From NCBI GenBank assembly GCA_028279505.1, contig JANQNP010000025.1:1-64000 (forward strand): a DNA stretch of 64,000 nt, read 5' to 3'. Each line of letters opens with the position of its first letter. Within the stretch, counting starts at the first letter, position 1. The DNA is from Dehalococcoidia bacterium. Its GTDB lineage: Bacteria; Chloroflexota; Dehalococcoidia; UBA2979. The position numbers were made by a program, and so were the translations under genes. Of this stretch, positions 41,659 through 50,538 are shown piece by piece. Below the pieces are notes generated by a model. The model was given only the letters and a program-made list of their open reading frames with translations. It did not search any database and was not told the origin of the DNA.

Positions 41659-44600
41659 ATGGGCGGGGGCCCGATGACGAGCAGCGCAGCTTCCGAGGCC
41701 AATCCGGCACCCGAGGGCGCTTCGGTTCTCGATGCGTTTCATCCGGCGGTTCGGACGTGGTTCGAGCGGCGGTTTGGGGCGCCGACGGATGCGCAGCTGG
41801 CGGGGTGGCCGAGCATCCTCGAGGAGCGGGACACGCTGCTGGCGGCGCCGACGGGGTCGGGGAAGACGCTGGCGGCGTTCCTCGTGGGGATCGACCGGCT
41901 GATCCGGGATGCCGAGGCGGGGACGCTGCCCGAGGGGACGGCGATCATCTATGTGTCGCCGCTGAAGGCGCTGGGGAACGACATCGAGCGGAACCTCGAG
42001 GAGCCGCTGTCGGAGATCCGGGAGGTGGCGGCGGAGCTAGGGTACGAGCTGCCGCCGATCACGACCGGGGTGCGGACCGGGGACACGCCGCAGTCGCAGC
42101 GACAGGCGATGGTGCGGCGACCGCCGCACATCCTGATCACGACGCCGGAGTCGCTCTACCTGATGGTGACGGCGGCGCGCGCTCGCGCGACGCTGGGCAC
42201 GGTGGGGACGGTGATCGTCGACGAGATCCACTCGCTGGCGCGCGACCGGCGGGGGACGCACCTGGCGCTGACGCTGGCGCGGCTCGATCGCGTGATCGCG
42301 GAGGGTGATGGCGCAGTAAGCGACGGCGAGGGCGTCACCCCGGCCGAGGGAGAGGACGTGCCAGCCGCAGCGGACGCGCTGGATCGGGAGCGGCCGGCGC
42401 GGATCGGGTTGTCGGCGACGCAGCGGCCGATCGAGGAGATCGCGCGGTTCCTCGTGGGGACCGATCGCGAGTGTGAGATCGCGAACCTGGGGCATCAACG
42501 GGACATCGAGCTGCACGTGAGCGTGCCGCCGAGCGACCTGGAGGCGGTACCGCCTCGGGAGCAGATGGCGGACATCTACGACCAGCTGGCGGAGCAGATC
42601 CGGCAGCACCAGACGACGCTGATCTTCGTGAACACGCGCTCGCTGTCGGAGCGGGCGGCGCATGAGCTGAGCCAGCGGCTCGGCGAGGAGGCGGTGGCGA
42701 GCCACCACGGGAGTCTGTCGAAGGAGCGGCGGCTGCGGGTCGAGCAGCGGCTGAAGGCCGGGGACCTGCAGGCGCTCGTCGCGACGGCGTCGCTCGAGCT
42801 CGGCATCGACATCGGGAGCATCGACCTGGTCTGCCAGATCGGGTCGCCCGGGAGCATCGCGACGTTCCTGCAGCGGGTGGGGCGGTCCGGGCACGCGCTC
42901 GGGCTGAAGCCGCACGGGCAGCTCTACCCGACGACGCGCGACCAGCTCGTGGAGTGCGCGGCGCTCGTGCGCGGCGTGCGGGCGGGGCACCTGGACCGGA
43001 TCCACCAGCCGGTGGCACCCCTCGATGTGCTCGCGCAGCAGATCGTGGCGGAGGTCGCGGCGAGCGAGGAGTGGCGCGAGGACGGGCTGTTCGAGCTGGT
43101 ACGGCGCGCGGCGCCGTACGAGACGCTGGAGCGCGAGGCGTACGAGGAGATCCTCGAGATGCTCGCGACCGGAGTCGGGGAGGGCGCGGGGCGATCGCCG
43201 GCGCTGATCCATCGCGACCGGATCAACGGGTTGCTGCACCCTCGGCGAGCGGCGCGGCTGACGGCGCTGACGAACGGCGGGACGATCCCGGAGATGGGCG
43301 ACTACCGCGTGATCGCGGAGCCCGAGGACATCACGGTCGGCTCGGTGAACGAGGACTTCGCGATGGAGTCGGCGGCCGGGGACATCTTCCTCCTCGGAAC
43401 GACGAGCTGGCGGATCACTCGGGTCGACCCGACGACGGTGCGGGTGGTGAATGCGCAGGGCGCGCCGCCGACGATCCCGTTCTGGCTGGGCGAGGCGCCG
43501 GGGCGAACGCTCGAGCTGTCGCAAGAGGTGGGGAGCCTGCGGCGCGATGTCGCGTCGCTGATCGCGGACAGCTCGCTCAGCGACGCGGAGCGGAGGGAGT
43601 GGCTCGCCGAGGCGTGCGCGCTGCCGGAGATCGGCGCCCAGCAGATCCTCGACTACCTGCGGGCGACGCGCGATGGCCTCGGGGTGGTGCCCTCCGATCA
43701 GGACGTCGTGTTCGAGCGGTTCTTCGACGACGGCGGCGGGATGCAGCTGGTGGTGCACGCGCCGTTCGGGCAGCGGATCAACCGCGCCTGGGGGCTGGCG
43801 CTGCGGAAGCGGTTCTGCGTGAGCTTCGACTTCGAGCTACAGGCCGCGGCGAACGACGACTCGATCTTGCTCTCGGCGGGACCGCAGCACTCGTGGCCGC
43901 TCGAGGAGACGTATGACTGGGTGACCACGCGGAACGCCCGCGAGGCGGTGCGCGACTCGGTCTTCTACGTGCCGCTCTTCCCGACACGCTGGCGCTGGAA
44001 CACGAGCCGGGCGCTGGCGGTGATGCGGCAGCGCGGAGGCAAGCGGGTGCCGCCGTTCGTGCAACGGATGCGCGCGGACGACCTGATGGCCAGCGTGTTC
44101 CCGGACCAGGTGGGCTGCCAGGAGAACATCACGGGCGCGCTGGACATGCCGGACCACCCGCTGCTGCGGCAGACGATGCACGACTGCCTGCAGGAGGCGA
44201 TGGACGTCGCGGGACTGGAGACGGTCCTCGGGCAGGTCGAAGCCGGGGAGATCCGGTTCCACGCACGCGACACGACCGAGCCGTCCCCGATGGCGCACGA
44301 GATTGTGAGCGGTCGCCCGTACACCTACCTCGATGACGCGCCGATCGAGGAGCGGCGGACACGCGCGGTGACTCTGCGCCGGGGGCTGCCGGAGAGTGCG
44401 AAGGACCTCGGCGCGCACGACATCGACGCGATCGCGCGGGTAGCCGACGAGGCGTGGCCGGCGCCGCGCGACGCCGAGGAGGTGCACGACGCGCTGCTCG
44501 GGCTGGTCGCGATCGCGGAGCCGTACTCGGCGGAGTGGGACCAGTACCTGACGGAGCTGGCCGACGGCGGACGTGCGGCCTCGTTCGAGACCGCGGATGG

Positions 44601-46119
44601 GGCCACGGTGTGGTTCGCGGTCGAGCAGATCGAGGCGGCGCGGCTCCTCTTCCCCGACGCGGACCTCGATGGGATCGAGGTGCCCTCGGTAGCGCGGTTG
44701 CCGGTCGAGCACCGGGAGGCGGCGCGGGTGCTGCTGCTGCGCGGACACGCGGAGCTGCTGCCGCCGACGACGGTCGCCGAGCTGGCTGCTCGGAGCGGCC
44801 TCGCGGAGCGCGACGTCGAGCACGGGCTGGTGATAGCCGAAGCTGGCGGTTATGTCCTTAGAGGCCGATTCACGCCGGGCATCGACGTCGAGGAGTGGTG
44901 CGACCGGCGGCTGCTCGCGCGGATCCACCGCTACACGCTCGACCGGCTGCGCAGCGAGATCGATCCGGTGTCGCGACAGGACTACATGCGCGGGCTGCTG
45001 CGCTGGCAGCACCTGGTGCCGGACACGCAGGTGGAGGGGCGCGGCGGGCTGCGGAGCCTGCTCCCGCGCCTGCAGGGGTTCGAGGCGCCGGCGTCGGCGT
45101 GGGAGGAGCAGCTGCTCCGGGCGCGGATGAAGCACTACACGCCGAGCTGGCTCGACGAGCTGTGCCTCGCGGGCGAGGCGGCGTGGACGCGGCTCACCCC
45201 TCGACGGGCGGCGCCGGTGGGCGAGGACGGCGAGCCGGCGAAGACGGGAACAGCCGCGGCGACGCGGGCGACGCCGGTGACGCTGGCACCTCGGACGGCG
45301 CTCTTCGACCTCGTGGCGGCGGTGCGCTCGACGCCGAACGCGCCGGAGCCGGCGATCCCGGAGGCGGGGGCGGGCGCGGAGATCCTCGAGCTGTTGCAGC
45401 AGCGCGGGGCGCTGTTCTTCGACGAGCTGGTGAAGGGGACGCGGCGCCTCGCGACGGACGTGGAGCGCGGCCTGCGCGAGCTGATCGGCGCGGGTCTGGT
45501 CACCTCGGACGGGTTCCAGGGGTTGCGGGAGATCGCCAACGGGCAGAAGCGGAACGGCCGCCGGCACGGTCGCCGCGGGTCGAGCTATCTGCGCGGTGGC
45601 CTCTTCGCCGGCGGGGGGCCGCCCGGGCGCTGGTCGCCGGTGGAAGCGCCGACCTCGGAGGATGGATCCGACCTCGATCGGGCCGACGTCGAGGATCTGG
45701 CGGAGCAGGTGGCGGAGGTGATGCTGCAGCGGTACGGGGTGGTGTTCCGGGACCTCTACCCGCTAGAGGCGTTCACCGTGCCGTGGCGCGAGGTCCTCAG
45801 AGCGATGCGTCGCCTCGAGGCCCGCGGGGTGATTCGCGGCGGCCGATTCGTGACGGGGTTCGCCGGGGAGCAGTACGCGCTGCCGGAGGCGCTGACGCTG
45901 CTGAGGAAGATCCGGCGCGAACCGACCTCGGGAGAGCGCGTGACGATCTCGGCGGTCGATCCGGCGAACCTGACCGGGGTGGTGCTGCCCGGGCCGCGGG
46001 TGCCGAAGCAGTCGGGGCGTTCGTTTGACCTCGTGGATGGCGTGCTACCGGCGACGGCGGCCGCGCACGTTGTGGCGCAAGAGCCCGTTCCGGGCTCGAT
46101 GACCGTTCTGGGCAGCTAA
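41659..46119 (+). CDS. lhr: Lhr-type ATP-dependent DNA/RNA helicase
   Basis: A 1486-residue superfamily 2 helicase of the Lhr family. Walker A APTGSGKT ends near residue 70, DEIH is at 188-191, GLSATQ follows, and the second RecA domain ends in QRVGRSGH. After it come the winged-helix and beta-barrel domains of the Lhr core, and the C-terminal half with GRRGSSYLRGGLF and GRWSPVE is the long Lhr-specific extension (E. coli Lhr is about 1540 residues). A charged linker (GDGAVSDGEGVTP) lies between motifs II and III. ATP-driven 3'-5' unwinding, probably in DNA repair; in some bacteria Lhr genes sit with a nuclease, but not here. An ATG at 41674 is also possible. Confidence 0.93.
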   Translation: MGGGPMTSSAASEANPAPEGASVLDAFHPAVRTWFERRFGAPTDAQLAGWPSILEERDTLLAAPTGSGKTLAAFLVGIDRLIRDAEAGTLPEGTAIIYVSPLKALGNDIERNLEEPLSEIREVAAELGYELPPITTGVRTGDTPQSQRQAMVRRPPHILITTPESLYLMVTAARARATLGTVGTVIVDEIHSLARDRRGTHLALTLARLDRVIAEGDGAVSDGEGVTPAEGEDVPAAADALDRERPARIGLSATQRPIEEIARFLVGTDRECEIANLGHQRDIELHVSVPPSDLEAVPPREQMADIYDQLAEQIRQHQTTLIFVNTRSLSERAAHELSQRLGEEAVASHHGSLSKERRLRVEQRLKAGDLQALVATASLELGIDIGSIDLVCQIGSPGSIATFLQRVGRSGHALGLKPHGQLYPTTRDQLVECAALVRGVRAGHLDRIHQPVAPLDVLAQQIVAEVAASEEWREDGLFELVRRAAPYETLEREAYEEILEMLATGVGEGAGRSPALIHRDRINGLLHPRRAARLTALTNGGTIPEMGDYRVIAEPEDITVGSVNEDFAMESAAGDIFLLGTTSWRITRVDPTTVRVVNAQGAPPTIPFWLGEAPGRTLELSQEVGSLRRDVASLIADSSLSDAERREWLAEACALPEIGAQQILDYLRATRDGLGVVPSDQDVVFERFFDDGGGMQLVVHAPFGQRINRAWGLALRKRFCVSFDFELQAAANDDSILLSAGPQHSWPLEETYDWVTTRNAREAVRDSVFYVPLFPTRWRWNTSRALAVMRQRGGKRVPPFVQRMRADDLMASVFPDQVGCQENITGALDMPDHPLLRQTMHDCLQEAMDVAGLETVLGQVEAGEIRFHARDTTEPSPMAHEIVSGRPYTYLDDAPIEERRTRAVTLRRGLPESAKDLGAHDIDAIARVADEAWPAPRDAEEVHDALLGLVAIAEPYSAEWDQYLTELADGGRAASFETADGATVWFAVEQIEAARLLFPDADLDGIEVPSVARLPVEHREAARVLLLRGHAELLPPTTVAELAARSGLAERDVEHGLVIAEAGGYVLRGRFTPGIDVEEWCDRRLLARIHRYTLDRLRSEIDPVSRQDYMRGLLRWQHLVPDTQVEGRGGLRSLLPRLQGFEAPASAWEEQLLRARMKHYTPSWLDELCLAGEAAWTRLTPRRAAPVGEDGEPAKTGTAAATRATPVTLAPRTALFDLVAAVRSTPNAPEPAIPEAGAGAEILELLQQRGALFFDELVKGTRRLATDVERGLRELIGAGLVTSDGFQGLREIANGQKRNGRRHGRRGSSYLRGGLFAGGGPPGRWSPVEAPTSEDGSDLDRADVEDLAEQVAEVMLQRYGVVFRDLYPLEAFTVPWREVLRAMRRLEARGVIRGGRFVTGFAGEQYALPEALTLLRKIRREPTSGERVTISAVDPANLTGVVLPGPRVPKQSGRSFDLVDGVLPATAAAHVVAQEPVPGSMTVLGS

Positions 46120-46143
46120 CGGCGGCCCCGTCTCAAGGCACCC

Positions 46144-46782
46144 TCACGGGTTGATTGCGCGGACGAAGCCGAGCCGGCTGAACTCGGTTGGGATCTGTTC
46201 AACCGCATCGAAGTCAGCGGACTCGAGCAGGGCGGTCAGCCAGGATGCCCGATGCTGCTTGCGGCCACGGCTGAACGACAGGAGGTGGGCGCGCGCTGAG
46301 TCCTCGAGGCTTACGAACTCGGTGACGGCGAGCGTGCCGCCGGGCTTGAGGACGCGGCGGATCTCGGCGAGGCCGGTACGGCGCAGGTCCTCGGGCAGGT
46401 GGTGGATCATCAGCTGCGCGGTGACGCGGTCGAAGCTGTCGGTCTCGAACGGGAGGTCCTCGATCGGTGCGACCTCGAATCGTGGGGCCGGGGTACGGCC
46501 GCGCGCCTTGCTGGTCGCCTTCGCGACCATCTCGGGCGCGGCGTCGATGCCGATGACCTCGCCGGTGGGGCCGGCTCGCTCGGCGGCCCGCAGGGCGACG
46601 GCGCCGGTTCCGGTGCCGACGTCGAGCACGCGGTTGCCGGCGCCGACCTCGGCGGTATCGACGGTGAGCGCGGCGACGCGGCCGCCGCGACCGAGGGAGA
46701 GCACCCAGACGAGCGGGTCATAGAGGCGCGCCCAGCTGATGGTGTGCGGCTCCGCCGTCGACGACCCGTGGTGGTGTGACAT
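46144..46782 (-). CDS. SAM-dependent class I methyltransferase
   Basis: A 212-residue protein beginning with a His-rich MSHHHGSS. SAM motif VLDVGTGTGAVALRA near residue 53, VIGIDAAPEMVAKA, and the post-motif AEIRRVLKPGGTLAVTEF, resembling UbiE/arsenite-type methyltransferases. Substrate unknown. The crotonase gene at 47645 ends eight bases upstream of this start, so the two are likely cotranscribed. Confidence 0.9.
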   Translation of the reverse strand: MSHHHGSSTAEPHTISWARLYDPLVWVLSLGRGGRVAALTVDTAEVGAGNRVLDVGTGTGAVALRAAERAGPTGEVIGIDAAPEMVAKATSKARGRTPAPRFEVAPIEDLPFETDSFDRVTAQLMIHHLPEDLRRTGLAEIRRVLKPGGTLAVTEFVSLEDSARAHLLSFSRGRKQHRASWLTALLESADFDAVEQIPTEFSRLGFVRAINP

Positions 46783-46790
46783 CGTGCCCG

Positions 46791-47645
46791 CTATCTGCCC
46801 TTGAAGTCTGGCTCGCGGCGCTCGCGGAGGGCGGCACGGGCTTCGTCGGCGTCCTCAGAGTTGGCGAGGATGCCGGAGGCGTTCGAGGTGAGGACGGCGG
46901 TGGTCTCGAGGGTGCTGTCCATGGCGGCGCGGATGACGCGCTTGTTGATCTCGGTGACGAGCGGGGGGTTGCGGATGATGCGGGCGCAGAGCGCGCGCAC
47001 CTCGTCCTCGAGCTCGTCGGACGGGACGAGCTTGTTGAGGACGCCCCACTCCGCGGCGGTCTCGGCGTCCATGTGGCCGGTGAAGGAAAACTCGAGAGCG
47101 CGGCCGAGGCCGACGAGCCTCGGGAGGTAGTAGGCGCCGCCGTTCTCGATGATCTGGCCGACCTGCTGGTAGGAGATGAAGCGGGTGTTCTCGGAGCCGT
47201 AACGGATGTCGCACTGGAGCGACATGCCGAGGCCGAAGCCGGCGGCGACGCCGTTGACCATGGCGATGGTGGGCTTGCGGATGAAGGAGATGTCCTTCAT
47301 GAGCTTGGTGATGCCGTAGTAGAAGCGGCGGCGGGAGGCGCCGACGCCTTCCTCGGGCGTGGCGTTGCCGAGGAAGTTGTCGCCGGCCTCGAAGGCGCCG
47401 AGGTCGGAGCCGCTGACGTCGACGCCGGCGCAGAAGCCGCGGCCGATGCCGGTCAGGACGATCACCTTGACCTCGGGGTCGTCGTCGCCGGCGCGCATGT
47501 ACTCGCCGACCTTGGCGAGCGTGCCGGTGCGCTCGGGGCCGCCGACGGCGGCGTTGAGCTTCTCGGGGCGGTTGAACTTGATCCAGAGGATGCCGTTGTC
47601 CTCTTTCTCGTACAGGAGGTAGGGGACGAGCTCGAGTTCCTGCAT
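46791..47645 (-). CDS. Crotonase-fold protein lacking both hydratase glutamates
   Basis: A 284-residue member of the enoyl-CoA hydratase/isomerase superfamily. The fold is clear (WIKFNRPEKLNA, GRGFCAGVDVSGSD, GLGMSLQCDIRYG). The two Glu residues of enoyl-CoA hydratase are not conserved: Gly stands at the first (GFGLGMSLQCD) and a Tyr/Gln stretch at the second (SYQQVGQ). A Glu at IIENGG two residues before a GG could act instead. A different crotonase reaction, such as isomerisation or hydrolysis, is therefore likely. Upstream of a methyltransferase gene, eight bases away. Confidence 0.88.
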   Translation of the reverse strand: MQELELVPYLLYEKEDNGILWIKFNRPEKLNAAVGGPERTGTLAKVGEYMRAGDDDPEVKVIVLTGIGRGFCAGVDVSGSDLGAFEAGDNFLGNATPEEGVGASRRRFYYGITKLMKDISFIRKPTIAMVNGVAAGFGLGMSLQCDIRYGSENTRFISYQQVGQIIENGGAYYLPRLVGLGRALEFSFTGHMDAETAAEWGVLNKLVPSDELEDEVRALCARIIRNPPLVTEINKRVIRAAMDSTLETTAVLTSNASGILANSEDADEARAALRERREPDFKGR

Positions 47646-47724
47646 GTCGACGTCCTTCCGCTCGCGGCGAGCTACGTGCGCCTGCTCGGGGGAGGCGCTC
47701 GGCCAGATCGTGTGTGGGCGAATC

Positions 47725-48192
47725 CTACTGGGAAGCGCCCTCGGAGGTGGGCTCAGGCCTCGGATGGGCGCGCATCAGGTGATGCGTGTCGGTCTCGTCG
47801 TAGACGGCGAAGCCGAGGCGCTCGTAGAGCGCGCGGGCGGGGTTCACCTTGAGGACCTGCAGCTCGAGCGGCAGGGCCGCGGCGCGGGCCTCCTCGATCA
47901 GGTCGCGAATCACCTCGGAGCCGATGCCACGCGACTGGTGCTCCGGGAGTAATTCGATCTCAGCGAGCCGGATGCGTTCGGCGTCGCGGGTGACCTGGAG
48001 CAAACCGACGTCCAAGCCGTCGACGACGATGACCTGGAACCGCTCCGGCGCGAAGGACGAGGCGAAGCGTTCGCGCTGGAAGGTCTCGTTCCACTCGCCC
48101 CAGGTGGCGACTACGTAGTCGCGCATCGCCGCGCGGTTGAGCTCGTAGAGCCAGTCGCGATCGGCCTCGGTGGCGGCGCGCAGCCTGTACAT
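47725..48192 (-). CDS. GNAT family N-acetyltransferase
   Basis: A 155-residue acetyltransferase. The acetyl-CoA loop is EHQSRGIGSEVIRDLIEEA (R-G-I-G), followed by LQVLKVNPARALYERLGFAVYDETDTHHLMR, the motif B region. Acceptor unknown. 79 bp upstream of the crotonase gene on the same strand. Confidence 0.9.
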   Translation of the reverse strand: MYRLRAATEADRDWLYELNRAAMRDYVVATWGEWNETFQRERFASSFAPERFQVIVVDGLDVGLLQVTRDAERIRLAEIELLPEHQSRGIGSEVIRDLIEEARAAALPLELQVLKVNPARALYERLGFAVYDETDTHHLMRAHPRPEPTSEGASQ

Positions 48193-48300
48193 CGGTGGAG
48201 TCTAGGCGAGGCGCCCTCGGCTGGTCCGACCGAGGCAGGGCCGAGCCGGAGCACCGCTGCGCGGGCCAGCCCGCGCCGAGGCGCGGCGGGCTCCGCACAG

Positions 48301-48897
48301 CTACTCGTCGACGAAGCTCACCTCACACTCGATCACCTCGAGGTCAAGGTTCTCGACGGCGAAGGAGGCGAGGTAGTCGTACGGCTCATCGTCGATGAAC
48401 TGGTTGTCGTCGTAGGAGAAGATCGCTTCCTCGGTACCGCCTGCCGGCACCGCGGCGTTGCCGTCGCGGAACGCGCCGGAGAAGAGGAGGTCGCCGAAGG
48501 GGTCGAAGAATGCAATGCTCAGCCGCCACGCCCTGATCTGACGATCGTCGCTGTTGCGCACGATGAACGTGATGTCGGCGAACTCCTCGAACGATGCGGA
48601 ACGCAGCGACGTACTGAACGACTCAATCGAGAGTGCGCAGGCGAGCGGTTCCGGGCTCGGCTCCGGCGTCTGCGTCGGACGTGGCGTGGAGGCGGGACGT
48701 GGGGTAGCCGTCGCCGAGGCGGGAGCTGCCGGATCGCCGACCTCGAGTCTCTCGATCAGCGTGTCGACGTCAGAGCGAAGCGTCTGGACCTCGGAGCGTA
48801 GCTCCTCAAGGTCGTCTTCCGACGCCCCACTCGCGCAAGCGTTGAGCACCAGGATTGCGCCGGCCAATACGGCGATCAGTAACACTCGTCGCTTCAT
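48301..48897 (-). CDS. Putative lipoprotein with coiled-coil linker
   Basis: A 198-residue protein from the ATG at 48897. The signal is MKRRVLLIAVLAGAILVLNAC with a lipobox ending in the Cys at residue 21. A short heptad-rich stretch (DDLEELRSEVQTLRSDVDTL, about 27-48) suggests a coiled coil, then a Thr/Pro-rich linker and a beta-rich domain from about 86 with two Cys (LACALS and VIECEV). The beta part resembles DUF-type immunoglobulin-like lipoprotein domains but I cannot name it. Divergent from the nitrilase gene. Confidence 0.72.
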   Translation of the reverse strand: MKRRVLLIAVLAGAILVLNACASGASEDDLEELRSEVQTLRSDVDTLIERLEVGDPAAPASATATPRPASTPRPTQTPEPSPEPLACALSIESFSTSLRSASFEEFADITFIVRNSDDRQIRAWRLSIAFFDPFGDLLFSGAFRDGNAAVPAGGTEEAIFSYDDNQFIDDEPYDYLASFAVENLDLEVIECEVSFVDE

Positions 48898-49018
48898 GGC
48901 GAATCCCTTACCTCTTACTGTCAGGATCGGAGCGTACCGAGCCGGGCGGATGGGGAAACCCCTGACGCCGCGAGCTGCCTCTGAGAGGCGTACTCTCATC
49001 GCGCAGGCGGAGGGTGTG

Positions 49019-50047
49019 ATGGCACAACCACAGTTCGAGGAGTTCACGCTGGCGGCGATCCAGGCGGCGCCGGTCTACTTCGACGCGGAGGCGTCGACCG
49101 AGAAGGCGGTCGGGCTGATCCACGAGGCGGCGGCGACGGGCGCGACGATGGCGGCGTTCGGGGAGACCTGGCTGTCGGGGTACCCGTTCTGGGCGCGCGA
49201 GAAGAACTCGTCGCTGGTGCGGCGGGCGCGGGCGCTCTACCTCGCGAGCTCGATCGAGGTGCCGGGGCCGGAGACGGACCGGCTCTGCGAGGCGGCGCGC
49301 GACGCCGGGATCGACGTGGCGATCGGGGTGGTCGAGCGTGACCCGAACACCCAGGGGTCGGTGTACTGCACGCTGGTGTTCATCGGGCGCGAGGGGCGAA
49401 TCCTCGGCCGGCATCGGAAGCTGAAGCCGACGGACGTGGAGCGCCGCGTCTGGGGCGAGGGCGACGGGCAGAGCCTCGTGACCTACGAGCGCTCGTTCGG
49501 TCGTTGGAGCGGCCTCAACTGCTGGGAGCACCGGATGGTGCTGCCGGGCTACGCGCTGATGGCGCAGGGCACGCAGGTGCACGTGGCGAGTTGGCCCACG
49601 GGGTCGGACGATCTCCTGGCGCGAGCGTTCGCCGCGCAGGGCGCGGCCTACGTGGTGTCGGTGGGCGGCGTGCTGCGCGCCGAGGATGTGCCCGAGGGCT
49701 TCGAGGAGGTGTTCGACCTCTCGGTGCCGGTGGTGGGCGGCGGCTCGCAGATCATCGCGCCGGGCGGGCGCGTGCTGGCACAGGCGGAGGACGACGGCGA
49801 GACGATCATCACAGCGACCGGCAGCCTGGAGGATGTGCTCGCGCTGCGGTCGATGTGCGACGTGGGCGGCCATTACTCGCGGCCGGACGTGCTGCAGCTC
49901 CACGTCAACGGCGCGCCGCTCTCGCGCCTCGTGCGGCACGAGTCGCCGGAGCCGATGCGAGCGGCGGCGACGACCAGTGTGGCCGCGAACGGCGCTTCCG
50001 CGAACGGGCACGGGGTGGAGGCACCCTCGGAAGTGGCGGTGCCGTGA
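49019..50047 (+). CDS. Nitrilase family carbon-nitrogen hydrolase
   Basis: A 342-residue enzyme; I start at the ATG at 49019 after GGAGGG, although GTG 49016 is possible and the open frame runs to 48554. The catalytic triad of branch-1 nitrilases is present: Glu49 (FGETWLSGYP), Lys134 (HRKLKPT) and Cys168 (GLNCWEH). Such enzymes convert organic nitriles or cyanide to acids or amides and ammonia. An Ala-rich tail follows (about residues 315-342). The TGA overlaps the GTG of a DUF3291 gene (GTGA). Confidence 0.92.
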   Translation: MAQPQFEEFTLAAIQAAPVYFDAEASTEKAVGLIHEAAATGATMAAFGETWLSGYPFWAREKNSSLVRRARALYLASSIEVPGPETDRLCEAARDAGIDVAIGVVERDPNTQGSVYCTLVFIGREGRILGRHRKLKPTDVERRVWGEGDGQSLVTYERSFGRWSGLNCWEHRMVLPGYALMAQGTQVHVASWPTGSDDLLARAFAAQGAAYVVSVGGVLRAEDVPEGFEEVFDLSVPVVGGGSQIIAPGGRVLAQAEDDGETIITATGSLEDVLALRSMCDVGGHYSRPDVLQLHVNGAPLSRLVRHESPEPMRAAATTSVAANGASANGHGVEAPSEVAVP

Positions 50048-50538
50048 GCGGGGCGCATCACCTGGCGCAGCTCAACATCGCGACGATGAAGGGGCCGGTG
50101 GACGGCCCGCTGATGGCGCCGTTCGTCGCGCAGCTCGACGAGTTGAACGCGCTAGCGGACGCGGCGCCGGGCTTCGTCTGGCGGTTGCAGTCCTCGGACG
50201 GTGACGCGACGAGCATTCGGGCGTTCGAGGACGAGCGGATCCTCGTGAACCTGTCGGTCTGGACGTCGATCCAGGCGCTGCGCGACTACGCGTACGGCGG
50301 CCGCCACCTGGAGGTGCTGCGCGACCGCCGCGAGTGGTTCGAGGGCGCGACGCGGCCGTACCAGGTGCTGTGGTGGGTGCCGGCCGGGCACATCCCCACG
50401 GTCGAGGAAGCGAAGGGGAAGCTCGCGCACCTCGAGGGTCACGGGCCGACGGCGGAGGCGTTCACCTTCCAACAGCCGTTCGAGGCGCCACACCCGCTCG
50501 AGGTGGGGACCGAGCCAGCGAACGTCACTCGCGGCTGA
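50044..50538 (+). CDS. DUF3291 domain protein
   Basis: A 164-residue protein starting at GTG 50044, which overlaps the nitrilase stop by four bases. The family signature HLAQLNIATMKGPVDGPLMAPFVAQLDELNALADAAPGFVWRLQ opens it; conserved YQVLWWVPAGHIPTVEEAKGKLAHLEGHGP follows. Function unknown; related to small monooxygenase-fold proteins. Coupling with the nitrilase suggests a role in the same reaction or its regulation. Confidence 0.9.
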   Translation: MSGAHHLAQLNIATMKGPVDGPLMAPFVAQLDELNALADAAPGFVWRLQSSDGDATSIRAFEDERILVNLSVWTSIQALRDYAYGGRHLEVLRDRREWFEGATRPYQVLWWVPAGHIPTVEEAKGKLAHLEGHGPTAEAFTFQQPFEAPHPLEVGTEPANVTRG

